Assembly (NCBI GenBank): GCA_903930395.1
Contig: CAIYYE010000529.1
Location: forward strand, 1-5,610
Direction: 5' to 3'
Length of the DNA: 5,610 nucleotides
From: an uncultured beta proteobacterium
GTDB lineage: Bacteria; Pseudomonadota; Gammaproteobacteria; Burkholderiales; Rhodocyclaceae
Under the pieces are notes generated by a model. It saw only the letters and a list, made by a program, of their open reading frames with translations. It had not been told where the DNA came from and made no database searches. Each line of letters starts with the position of its first letter. The stretch's first letter is position 1. Below, one piece after another: positions 1-5,610 of this stretch. A program made the translations under genes and the position numbers.

Positions 1-329
1 ATCACCAGATCGACAGCCAGACAGCCGGAACCGGCAGCGCGCAAGGCAGCCTGCCAGGTGTGCGGATTCATGGCGGTATCGGGATCAAGGTGCACGACGC
101 CGTGCTCCGGCGAAGCGCGTTTGATGCGTTCGAGATGCGAGGCAGGATGGACGCGCATCAACTGTTCAAAGGTGGCGAGCGGCGCGTCGTAGTAAACAAA
201 ATAGGCGTCGATCCCCTGGGCGATCAGGTGATCGTTGATGGCGGTCAGACGTTGCGGGCATTCCGGGTGATGCGAACCCATGTCGTGCAGCTGGCAATCA
301 CGATGGGTGATGATGGCAGTGGTCGTCAC
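1..329 (-). CDS. Histone deacetylase superfamily protein (class II / acetoin-utilization type), N-terminal part, cut by window edge
   Basis: Reading down from a GTG at 329-327 gives 109 residues that run off the left edge. The N-terminus (TTTAIITHRDCQLHDMGSHH) and the HPECPQRL stretch at residues 21-28 match the conserved opening of zinc-dependent HDAC-like amidohydrolases, which remove acetyl groups from lysine or polyamines. Further family-like stretches are VHPASHLERI (60-69) and the D-x-DT...P...AALRAAGS region (82-101). The catalytic His-His pair and the zinc ligands would lie beyond the window, so activity cannot be judged. The GTG start fits the family's usual N-terminus and has a purine-rich GAGAGAGAA upstream (333-341). 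A GTG at 356-354 is the main in-frame alternative and would add residues the family lacks. It is divergent from the moxR operon. Substrate is unknown. Confidence 0.88.
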   Translation of the reverse strand, partial: MTTTAIITHRDCQLHDMGSHHPECPQRLTAINDHLIAQGIDAYFVYYDAPLATFEQLMRVHPASHLERIKRASPEHGVVHLDPDTAMNPHTWQAALRAAGSGCLAVDLV

Positions 330-379
330 TTGTTCTCTCTCTGCGATGCGGCGCACAAAACGGCGCACGTCGAATTGTC

Positions 380-409
380 ATTATCGTCCCATTCATCGCG
401 CCGCTTCAA
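380..409 (-). promoter_or_regulatory. Candidate sigma-70 promoter for the deacetylase gene
   Basis: On the minus strand TTGAAG (409-404) is followed after 18 bp by GATAAT (385-380). These match the -35 and -10 consensus at 4/6 and 5/6 positions. Transcription would start near 373, giving a leader of about 45 nt before the GTG start at 329. This is a by-eye match with no experimental support. Confidence 0.4.
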
Positions 410-419
410 GCATTAGAAT
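392..419 (+). promoter_or_regulatory. Candidate weak promoter for the moxR operon
   Basis: TAGAAT at 414-419 is a 5/6 match to a -10 element, and TTCATC at 392-397 is a poor -35 (3/6) at a 16-bp spacing. Transcription would start near 426, leaving a leader of about 20 nt before the ATG at 447. The -10 is reasonable but the -35 is weak, so an activator or another sigma factor may be needed, or the true promoter may be elsewhere in the 117-bp gap. Confidence 0.27.
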
Positions 420-428
420 GGGTTTGAA
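405..428. promoter_or_regulatory. Imperfect dyad between the divergent genes, possible operator
   Basis: The arms TTCAA (405-409) and TTGAA (424-428) flank an inner pair CATT (411-414) and AATG (417-420). The inner pair is separated by AG; the outer spacers are 1 and 3 nt, so the symmetry is not perfect. The dyad covers the candidate -35 of the deacetylase promoter and the candidate -10 of the moxR promoter, which is where a shared repressor would act. It is not followed by a T-run and is not a terminator. It could be chance. Confidence 0.22.
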
Positions 429-441
429 CAGACACAGCGGG

Positions 442-451
442 ATCATATGAT
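442..451. repeat. 10-bp perfect palindrome over the moxR start codons
   Basis: ATCATATGAT reads the same on both strands and includes the ATG at 447-449 and the first two bases of the ATG at 450-452. It could pair in mRNA only as a very small structure, so a role is doubtful. Recorded because it lies exactly on the initiation site. Confidence 0.3.
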
Positions 452-1397
452 GTTGAAAAGCACACTTTCTGCCCTCGGCGGTCGGCCACGCGCCCTCGAC
501 GGCGTTCTCGAGCAGGCCGGCCAGATCATTCTCGGCAAGGATCATGAAATCCGGCTGGCCGTCGCCTGTCTGCTCGCCAACGGCCATTTGCTCATCGAGG
601 ATCTGCCAGGCATGGGCAAGACGACGCTGGCCCACACCCTGGCCCGGCTGCTCGGCTTGCAGTTCTCGCGCATCCAGTTCACTAGCGACCTGTTGCCGGC
701 CGACATCACCGGTGTTTCCATTTTCGAGCGCGACAAGAGCGAGTTCCGTTTCCTGCCCGGCCCGGTTTTCGCCCAGCTCGTGCTGGCCGACGAGATCAAC
801 CGCGCCACCCCAAAAACCCAAAGTGCCCTGCTCGAAGCCATGGAAGAAGGCCAGGTCACGGCCGAGGGCCAGACGCGCCTGCTGCCGACCCCCTTCTTCG
901 TTATCGCGACGCAAAACCCTGCGCACCAGATCGGCACCTTTCCGCTGCCCGAGTCGCAGCTCGACCGCTTCCTGATGCGTCTCGAACTCGGCTACCCCGA
1001 CCGCACGGCCGAACGCGCCCTACTCTCGGCCGGCGGCCAACGCGCCCGGGTCGAGCAGCTGAGCCCCATGCTCCTCGCCAATGAGCTGCCGGGCCTGCAG
1101 TCAGAAGCAGCGGCCATCCACGCTGCTGGCCCGCTCATCGATTACGTCCAGGCGCTGGTCGAAGCGACCCGCCACAATCCGGCTTTCCAGCATGGCCTGT
1201 CGCCCCGCGCCGGCCTCGCCCTGCTTGCCGCGGCGCGTGCCTGGGCCTGGCTGGCCGGGCGCGACATGGTGCTGCCGGATGACGTGCAGGCTGTCCTGCC
1301 CGCCGTCGCCCGGCATCGCCTGCGCTCGGCACAGGGCGGCGGCTACGCGCTGGCCGAGGATATCGCCGCCCTGATGCGCAGCGTCGCCATCCCCTGA
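447..1397 (+). CDS. MoxR-family AAA+ ATPase
   Basis: A 316-residue AAA+ ATPase of normal length for the MoxR family, which act as cytoplasmic chaperones or remodelers and often assist vWA-like partners. Visible motifs are Walker A GMGKTT (residues 55-60), Walker B LVLADEIN (111-118), sensor 1 ATQNP (154-158), the arginine-finger region LPESQLDRF (167-175) and a sensor-2-like LSPRAG (251-256). The C-terminal helical lid domain fills about 225-316. All key residues are present, so it should hydrolyse ATP. There are tandem ATGs at 447 and 450. A weak GCGGGA (437-442) lies 4 nt before the first and 7 nt before the second, so the start may be either. It is the first gene of the operon; the DUF58 gene starts 5 bp after its stop, and DUF58 is the classic MoxR partner. 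The exact substrate is unknown. Confidence 0.95.
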   Translation: MMLKSTLSALGGRPRALDGVLEQAGQIILGKDHEIRLAVACLLANGHLLIEDLPGMGKTTLAHTLARLLGLQFSRIQFTSDLLPADITGVSIFERDKSEFRFLPGPVFAQLVLADEINRATPKTQSALLEAMEEGQVTAEGQTRLLPTPFFVIATQNPAHQIGTFPLPESQLDRFLMRLELGYPDRTAERALLSAGGQRARVEQLSPMLLANELPGLQSEAAAIHAAGPLIDYVQALVEATRHNPAFQHGLSPRAGLALLAAARAWAWLAGRDMVLPDDVQAVLPAVARHRLRSAQGGGYALAEDIAALMRSVAIP

Positions 1398-1402
1398 TTG
1401 CC

Positions 1403-2356
1403 GTGGGGGTCGTTGCCAGACTCAAGCAGCAACTGTTTCGCTGGCGGAGCGACGGCACGGCGCCGCTGCGTCTCGGCCAGCGGCGCATTTTCATCATCCC
1501 TTCGCGGGGCGGCCTGCTCTATGCGCTGGCACTGGTCGTCATGCTGCTCGGTGCCATCAATTACAACCTGGCGCTCGGCCATGCCCTGGTTTTCCTGCTC
1601 GCCGGGCTGGGCATCGTCGGCATGATCCACACCTTTCGCAACCTGCATGGCCTGATCGTCACACCCGGCCGGAGCAGCCCGGTCTTTGCCGGGGAAACGG
1701 CGCACTTTGAATTGCGCCTGGACAACGACCGCACCAGCCCGCGCCTGGCACTCGAACTGGAAGCCGAACAAGGCAAGCCGGTGTTCGCGGCACTTGACCG
1801 GCATAAAGGGGCCAGACTCAATATTCCGCTGGCTGCCACCCAGCGCGGCTGGCTGGACCTGCCCCGCGTCCGGCTATCAACGCGCTACCCGCTCGGCTTG
1901 TTTACAGCCTGGGCTTACCTGCAACCGGCCATGCGCTGCCTGGTCTATCCGCAACCGATTGCCGCCCCGCTCCCGCCGCCATTGCCGACACCGGCTGGCG
2001 GTGAGCGAACGGGCGATGGCGGCCAGGAGGACTTTGCCGGATTCCGTGACCGCCAGCCGGCGGATTCGCCACGCCACGTCGCCTGGAAGGCGAGCGCCCG
2101 CCATGCCGGCGAAGGCCCCTTGCTGATCAAGCAGTTTGCCGGTGGTGCACAACTTGAACTGATCCTTGACTGGCAATTGACCGAGCCCGGCCTCTCCGCT
2201 GAAACCCGACTCGGCATCCTGACCGGCTGGGTGCTCGCCGCCGAGGCGGCCGATGCCGATTACGCGCTGTGGCTGCCCAGCCGTGAAATCCCGACAGGCC
2301 GTGGCGAGCACCATCGCCAGTCCTGCCTTGAAGCGCTCGCCCTCTACCAGCCATGA
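1403..2356 (+). CDS. DUF58 membrane protein, partner of MoxR ATPase
   Basis: A 317-residue DUF58 protein. A basic N-terminus with RLGQRRIFIIPSRGGLLY (residues 23-40) leads into two transmembrane segments at about 37-54 and 57-76. A beta-rich region follows, containing RYPLGLFTAW (161-170), which is typical of the family. The DUF58 core comes next, with DFAGFRDRQPADSPRHVAWKASAR beginning at residue 210. A vWA-like strand LELILDW (251-257) follows. The metal-site motif DxSxS of true vWA domains reads D256-W-Q-L-T, so it is degenerate. The start is GTG at 1403, 5 bp after the moxR stop; no Shine-Dalgarno is visible, so translation is probably coupled to moxR. It fits the family's N-terminus and no upstream in-frame ATG is available. 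The stop overlaps the next ATG by 4 bp. It is probably a membrane adaptor or client of the MoxR ATPase; its biochemical activity is not established. Confidence 0.92.
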   Translation: MGVVARLKQQLFRWRSDGTAPLRLGQRRIFIIPSRGGLLYALALVVMLLGAINYNLALGHALVFLLAGLGIVGMIHTFRNLHGLIVTPGRSSPVFAGETAHFELRLDNDRTSPRLALELEAEQGKPVFAALDRHKGARLNIPLAATQRGWLDLPRVRLSTRYPLGLFTAWAYLQPAMRCLVYPQPIAAPLPPPLPTPAGGERTGDGGQEDFAGFRDRQPADSPRHVAWKASARHAGEGPLLIKQFAGGAQLELILDWQLTEPGLSAETRLGILTGWVLAAEAADADYALWLPSREIPTGRGEHHRQSCLEALALYQP

Positions 2357-4287
2357 GCACGCCGGCCCGCGACGCGCTCGACCGCCATGCCACGCCCTGG
2401 CTGTTCGCCACGGCGCTGGCGACGACGGCGCCGCATGCGCTGCATCAACCGACCTGGCTCAGCGCCCTGAGCGGGGCCGTGCTGCTCTGGGCCGCCTGGC
2501 TGTGGTGGAAGGACCGCCGCCTGCCCGGCCGCTGGCTCATCGTCCTCATGGTGGCCGGCGGCTGCGCCGGCATCCTGCTCGAGTTCCGCAGCCTGTTCGG
2601 GCGCGATGCCGGTGTCGCCATGCTGGTCATGTTCATGAGCATGAAACTGCTTGAAGTCAGATCCCGGCGCGATGGCATGGTCGCCATCACGCTCGGCTAT
2701 TTCCTGCTGCTCACGCACTATCTGTATTCGCAAAGCATCCCGACCGGCCTCTGGCTGCTGGCGACGATGTGGCTCGTCACGGCGACGCTGGTCCGCCTGC
2801 AGGGCGGCCCGGCCAGCCCGCCACGCGACAGCCTGCGTCATGCCGGGGTGCTCTGCCTGCAGGCAATTCCCTTCATGCTCGTGCTTTACCTGCTCTTTCC
2901 GCGCATCTCCGGTCCACTCTGGGGGCTGCCACTGGACGCCCATAGCGGCAAGACCGGGCTGTCCGAAACGATGTCGCCGGGCAGCATCGCCGAACTGGTG
3001 CAAAGTGCCGATATCGCCTTTCGCGTTCGCTTCGACGGGCCGCTGCCGCCGAAGCAGAAGCTCTACTGGCGCGGCCCGGTCATGGAGCAGTTCGACGGCA
3101 TCACCTGGCAGCCCTACAAGGGCCGCTACCGAACGCCGCAACTGGCCCCCGTATCGCCGCCAGTCAGCTACGAAACGACGCTCGAAGCACATGGCCAGCG
3201 CTGGCTTCTGGCCCTTGATGCCCCGACCGGCCTGCCCGCCGAAACCAGTCTGAACGGCACCCTCACCGCGGCGAGTCGGGAAGCCATCAACGAACGGCGA
3301 CGCTTCCGCCTGTCAGCCAGCCTCGACTACCGTTTCAACACGAGCGAGGAGGCAGCAGTCCTGCGCCGCAACCTTGCCCTGCCCGCCGAGCGCAATCCAC
3401 GAACTCGCCAGCTGGCCCGCGAGTGGCAGGCCGGCAATCCGCCCGAGGCCATCATCGCCAAGGCGCTCACCCTGTTCGCCAGCGAGTTTACCTACACGCT
3501 GCGCCCGCCTCTGCTTGGCCGGGATGGTGTCGATGACTTTCTCTTCAACGGCAAGCGCGGTTTCTGCGAACACTATGCCGCTGCCTTCGTCGTCCTCATG
3601 CGTGGCGCCGGCATCCCCGCCCGCATCGTCGGCGGCTACCAGGGTGGCGAATTCAACCCGCTCGACGGCTATCTCGTGGTCCGCCAGTCGGATGCCCATG
3701 CCTGGGCCGAGGTCTGGCTGGAGGGCCGGGGCTGGGTACGTGTCGATCCGACGGCAGCCGTCTCACCCAGCCGCATCGAAACCGGCATCGCCGACGCGCT
3801 GGATTTGGGCGAACCGCTCCCGGCGCTCATCCAGTGGCGGGCCGACTGGGTGCGCACCCTGCGCTACCGCTGGGAGGCGATCAACAATGCGTGGAACCAG
3901 AATATCCTCGGCTACGATCCGCTGCGTCAGCGCGAACTGCTCGCCCGCCTCGGCCTGCCGGATGCCGACTGGCGCAGCCTGGCGACGGCACTCGGCCTGG
4001 CCTGCAGCCTGATTGTCGCCGGCCTCATGGCCTGGGCGCTGTACAGACGGCCCGAGCGCGACCCGGTTGTTCGCCTTTGGCAGCAGGCGCTGCGACATCT
4101 GGCCCGAAGAAAGGTAGACTGCGCGCCTTGGGAAACGCCGCTGGATGTCGCCCGACGGGTTCGGGAACAATGCCCGGAACTGGCCGTCACTTTCCAGCCT
4201 GTCGTCGACGCCTATCTCGTGGCGCGCTACGGCAAGTCCGACCAAGCCCTGAAAACCCTGCGCGACGCCGTCGCGCAATTGCGATGA
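2353..4287 (+). CDS. tgpA: TgpA-like membrane transglutaminase (DUF3488, transglutaminase core, DUF4129-like tail)
   Basis: A 644-residue inner-membrane protein, close to the usual length of TgpA. About seven hydrophobic segments lie in residues 14-183 (roughly 14-30, 36-52, 61-77, 85-100, 110-127, 132-148, 165-183; the DUF3488 region). A large domain, probably periplasmic, follows, then a last membrane segment at about 544-563 and a tail of about 80 residues resembling DUF4129. The transglutaminase/papain-like core has Cys405 in GFCEHYA, His449 in DAHAWAEVW and Asp465 in VDPTAA, so the triad is intact. It may cross-link, hydrolyse or transfer acyl groups on a periplasmic protein or peptide; the substrate is not known. 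In Pseudomonas aeruginosa the homologue lies with moxR and DUF58 genes and is reported to be essential. The ATG at 2353 overlaps the DUF58 stop (ATGA); no Shine-Dalgarno is seen, so re-initiation is likely. Confidence 0.93.
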   Translation: MSTPARDALDRHATPWLFATALATTAPHALHQPTWLSALSGAVLLWAAWLWWKDRRLPGRWLIVLMVAGGCAGILLEFRSLFGRDAGVAMLVMFMSMKLLEVRSRRDGMVAITLGYFLLLTHYLYSQSIPTGLWLLATMWLVTATLVRLQGGPASPPRDSLRHAGVLCLQAIPFMLVLYLLFPRISGPLWGLPLDAHSGKTGLSETMSPGSIAELVQSADIAFRVRFDGPLPPKQKLYWRGPVMEQFDGITWQPYKGRYRTPQLAPVSPPVSYETTLEAHGQRWLLALDAPTGLPAETSLNGTLTAASREAINERRRFRLSASLDYRFNTSEEAAVLRRNLALPAERNPRTRQLAREWQAGNPPEAIIAKALTLFASEFTYTLRPPLLGRDGVDDFLFNGKRGFCEHYAAAFVVLMRGAGIPARIVGGYQGGEFNPLDGYLVVRQSDAHAWAEVWLEGRGWVRVDPTAAVSPSRIETGIADALDLGEPLPALIQWRADWVRTLRYRWEAINNAWNQNILGYDPLRQRELLARLGLPDADWRSLATALGLACSLIVAGLMAWALYRRPERDPVVRLWQQALRHLARRKVDCAPWETPLDVARRVREQCPELAVTFQPVVDAYLVARYGKSDQALKTLRDAVAQLR

Positions 4288-5339
4288 TGACCGTGAACCT
4301 GAAACACGCCCTTGCCCTGCTGCTGACCGCCATGACTTCCTTGGCCGCTGCCGCGCCCAAAGCCCCGCCCGCCCCGACCTTCGCCGACGACCCGGCCGCT
4401 ATCGAATTCGCCCGCGACCTCGAAACCCGCCACGGTTTCAAGGCCGACGAACTGATCAGCCTGTTCGCCCAGACCCGTCCCAACGCCACGGTCCTCAAGC
4501 TGATCCAGCCGCCCGCCTCGCCGCTGCAACGCTCCTGGGAACGCTACCGGCCGCGTTTCCTCAATGAGCGACGTATCGAGGGCGGCGTCCGTTTCTGGCA
4601 GGACAATGCCGGCCAGCTGGCCAAGGCCAGCGCGCTCTACGGCGTGCCCCCGGAAATCATCGTCGCCATCATCGGCGTCGAAACGGAATACGGCCGCAAC
4701 ATGGGCGGCTTCCGCGTCTTCGAGGCACTGTCCACGCTGGCTTTCAATTACCCGCGCCGCGCCGAGTTCTTCCGCACCGAGCTCGAGCAGTTCCTGCTAT
4801 TGAGCCGTGAAAACGATCTTGATCCGATGACCGTCAAAGGCTCGTTCGCCGGCGCCATCGGCATCCCGCAGTTCATGCCGGGCAGCCAGCGCCGCTATGC
4901 CGTCGATTTCGATGGCGATCAGCGCGTCGATCTCGGCACCAGCGTCGATGATGCCATCGGCAGCGTCGGCCGCTTCCTCGAACAGCACGGCTGGCAAGCC
5001 GAACAGCCGATTGCCGTGCCGACGATCACCAGCAGCACGCCAGCCGCCGAACTGATCCAGGCCGGCCTGCGCCCCAGTTTCAAGGTCGCCGATCTGGCAG
5101 AGCAAGGCATACGCGCCAATATCGACGGCCAACTGAGCGCCGCCCTGATCGACCTCGTTGCACCGGGACGCGAGACGGAATACTGGCTGGGTTTCGAGAA
5201 TTTCTACGTGATCACGCGCTACAACCGCTCGAGCTTTTACGCCATGTCGGTTTTCCAGCTGGGCGAGGAAATCCGCACCCGGATGTGCGCACGACAGGAC
5301 GCTACAGCAGGGAATCGCGAGAGATATTGCCGCGCTTGA
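4284..5339 (+). CDS. mltB: Periplasmic lytic murein transglycosylase, MltB family (soluble type)
   Basis: A 351-residue MltB-type enzyme, which cleaves the MurNAc-GlcNAc bond of peptidoglycan to give 1,6-anhydro ends. An Sec signal peptide is visible (NLKHALALLLTAMTSLAAAA, residues 5-24, cleavage probably near 24-26). No lipobox cysteine follows, so it should be soluble in the periplasm, unlike E. coli MltB. The catalytic glutamate is Glu133 in IIGVETEYGRNMG. Further motifs are GAIGIPQFMPGS (190-201), an EF-hand-like acidic loop with D208, D210, D212 and D216, and NFYVITRYNRSSFYAMSV (306-323). The last residues carry two cysteines (335, 349) and seem extended beyond the usual end. The start is either ATG 4284 or 4287 in ATGATGA, giving an overlap of 4 or 1 bp with tgpA. 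The open frame continues upstream inside tgpA, but the signal peptide marks the true start. The end overlaps rpoS. Confidence 0.93.
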   Translation: MMTVNLKHALALLLTAMTSLAAAAPKAPPAPTFADDPAAIEFARDLETRHGFKADELISLFAQTRPNATVLKLIQPPASPLQRSWERYRPRFLNERRIEGGVRFWQDNAGQLAKASALYGVPPEIIVAIIGVETEYGRNMGGFRVFEALSTLAFNYPRRAEFFRTELEQFLLLSRENDLDPMTVKGSFAGAIGIPQFMPGSQRRYAVDFDGDQRVDLGTSVDDAIGSVGRFLEQHGWQAEQPIAVPTITSSTPAAELIQAGLRPSFKVADLAEQGIRANIDGQLSAALIDLVAPGRETEYWLGFENFYVITRYNRSSFYAMSVFQLGEEIRTRMCARQDATAGNRERYCRA

Positions 5340-5610
5340 TGATCTTGCGCAGGCGATCCAGACCTTCCATCTGAATCTGCCGGACCCGCTCGCGGGTCAG
5401 CCCGAGTTCGTGGGCGATGACGTCGAGTGTCGCCACATCGGCACCGTTAAGGCCGTAGCGGCGCTCGATGACTGAACGCTGGCGCTCGGTCAGCTGACCC
5501 AGCCAGTCGTCGACCAGGGAACCCACTTCGCTCAACTGCAGCAGGGACTCGGGGTCGCCACCGCCATCGTCGGCAATGATTTCGGCGATGGTATGACTGG
5601 GATCGATGTC
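5302..5610 (-). CDS. rpoS: RNA polymerase sigma factor RpoS, C-terminal part, cut by window edge
   Basis: The minus strand encodes the last 102 residues of a sigma-70-family factor and ends at TAG 5304-5302. Region 4 is complete: LTERQRSVIERRYGLNG (40-56 of the visible part), then the -35-binding helix-turn-helix in region 4.2, with ATLDVIAHELGLTRERVRQ (60-78) and IQMEGLDRLRKII (79-91). The short tail after region 4 (GNISRDSLL) and the preceding acidic linker (DPSHTIAEIIADDGGGDPE) resemble RpoS rather than RpoD or RpoH. RpoS directs stationary-phase and general stress transcription. The N-terminal regions 1-3 are outside the window. Its 3' end runs into mltB by 38 bp, and no intrinsic terminator is seen between the two convergent genes. 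RpoS is the best reading; another group 2 sigma factor is the alternative. Confidence 0.88.
   Translation of the reverse strand, partial: DIDPSHTIAEIIADDGGGDPESLLQLSEVGSLVDDWLGQLTERQRSVIERRYGLNGADVATLDVIAHELGLTRERVRQIQMEGLDRLRKIIKRGNISRDSLL

Noticed and set aside
375..380. TTGTCA as a -35 element for the moxR operon
   Set aside because: It matches the consensus well, but the sequence at the proper distance (about 398-403, GCGCCG) cannot serve as a -10, and TAGAAT at 414 is 33 bp away.
60..416. 118-codon plus-strand frame over the deacetylase gene
   Set aside because: It is antisense to a convincing HDAC-family coding sequence and has no recognisable motif.
393..937. Minus-strand frames of 177 and 131 codons opposite moxR
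   Set aside because: The plus strand there encodes the Walker A, Walker B and sensor 1 motifs of MoxR; the minus frames have no family features.
2344..3192. Long open frame of 282 codons on the minus strand opposite tgpA
   Set aside because: It is a product of the strong G/C bias at third codon positions of tgpA. The translation is rich in Arg, Gln, Ala and His with no recognisable domain, while the plus strand encodes clear membrane segments.
3834..4283. Extension of the mltB frame 150 codons upstream inside tgpA
   Set aside because: The added sequence is Pro/Arg/Gly-rich and unlike any domain. The signal peptide just after ATG 4284/4287 and the overlap with the tgpA stop mark the real start.
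5331..5353. Possible hairpin GCGC...GCGC as a terminator between mltB and rpoS
   Set aside because: The stem is only about four base pairs, lies inside rpoS coding sequence and has no T-run on either strand.

Overview
This window looks like chromosomal DNA of a free-living Gram-negative proteobacterium. It is GC-rich by eye and strongly G/C-biased at third codon positions. A beta-proteobacterium, perhaps of the Rhodocyclales type, is my best guess. That guess rests on protein style and on the presence of RpoS, a TgpA-type transglutaminase and an MltB-family lytic transglycosylase; it is inference, not a search result. I see no insertion sequence, CRISPR array, tRNA, rRNA or other sign of recent transfer.

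Layout. Bases 1-329 (minus strand) hold the N-terminal third or so of a histone-deacetylase-superfamily protein, cut by the window edge. Bases 330-446 are the only real intergenic space: a 117-bp divergent control region with candidate promoters for both strands and an imperfect dyad. Bases 447-5339 (plus strand) are a tight four-gene operon: MoxR-family AAA+ ATPase, DUF58 membrane protein, TgpA-like membrane transglutaminase, and a periplasmic MltB-family lytic transglycosylase. The gaps are 5 bp, a 4-bp overlap (ATGA) and a 4-bp overlap (ATGATGA), so translation is probably coupled. Bases 5302-5610 (minus strand) are the C-terminal 102 codons of the stationary-phase sigma factor RpoS, which overlaps the lytic transglycosylase gene tail to tail by 38 bp.

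How the genes may work together. MoxR ATPase, DUF58 and TgpA form a known conserved trio in proteobacteria; the tgpA homologue of Pseudomonas aeruginosa is reported to be essential. MoxR ATPases are thought to act as chaperones or remodelers, often on vWA-like partners such as DUF58 proteins. TgpA places a papain-like Cys-His-Asp site in the periplasm. Attaching a peptidoglycan-cleaving lytic transglycosylase to the trio by a 4-bp overlap suggests a role in cell-envelope or murein remodeling.

Novelty. I do not see a clearly undescribed system. The points most worth checking are the operonic fusion of the trio with mltB, the antisense overlap of mltB with rpoS, the degenerate metal-site motif in DUF58, and the dyad in the divergent control region.
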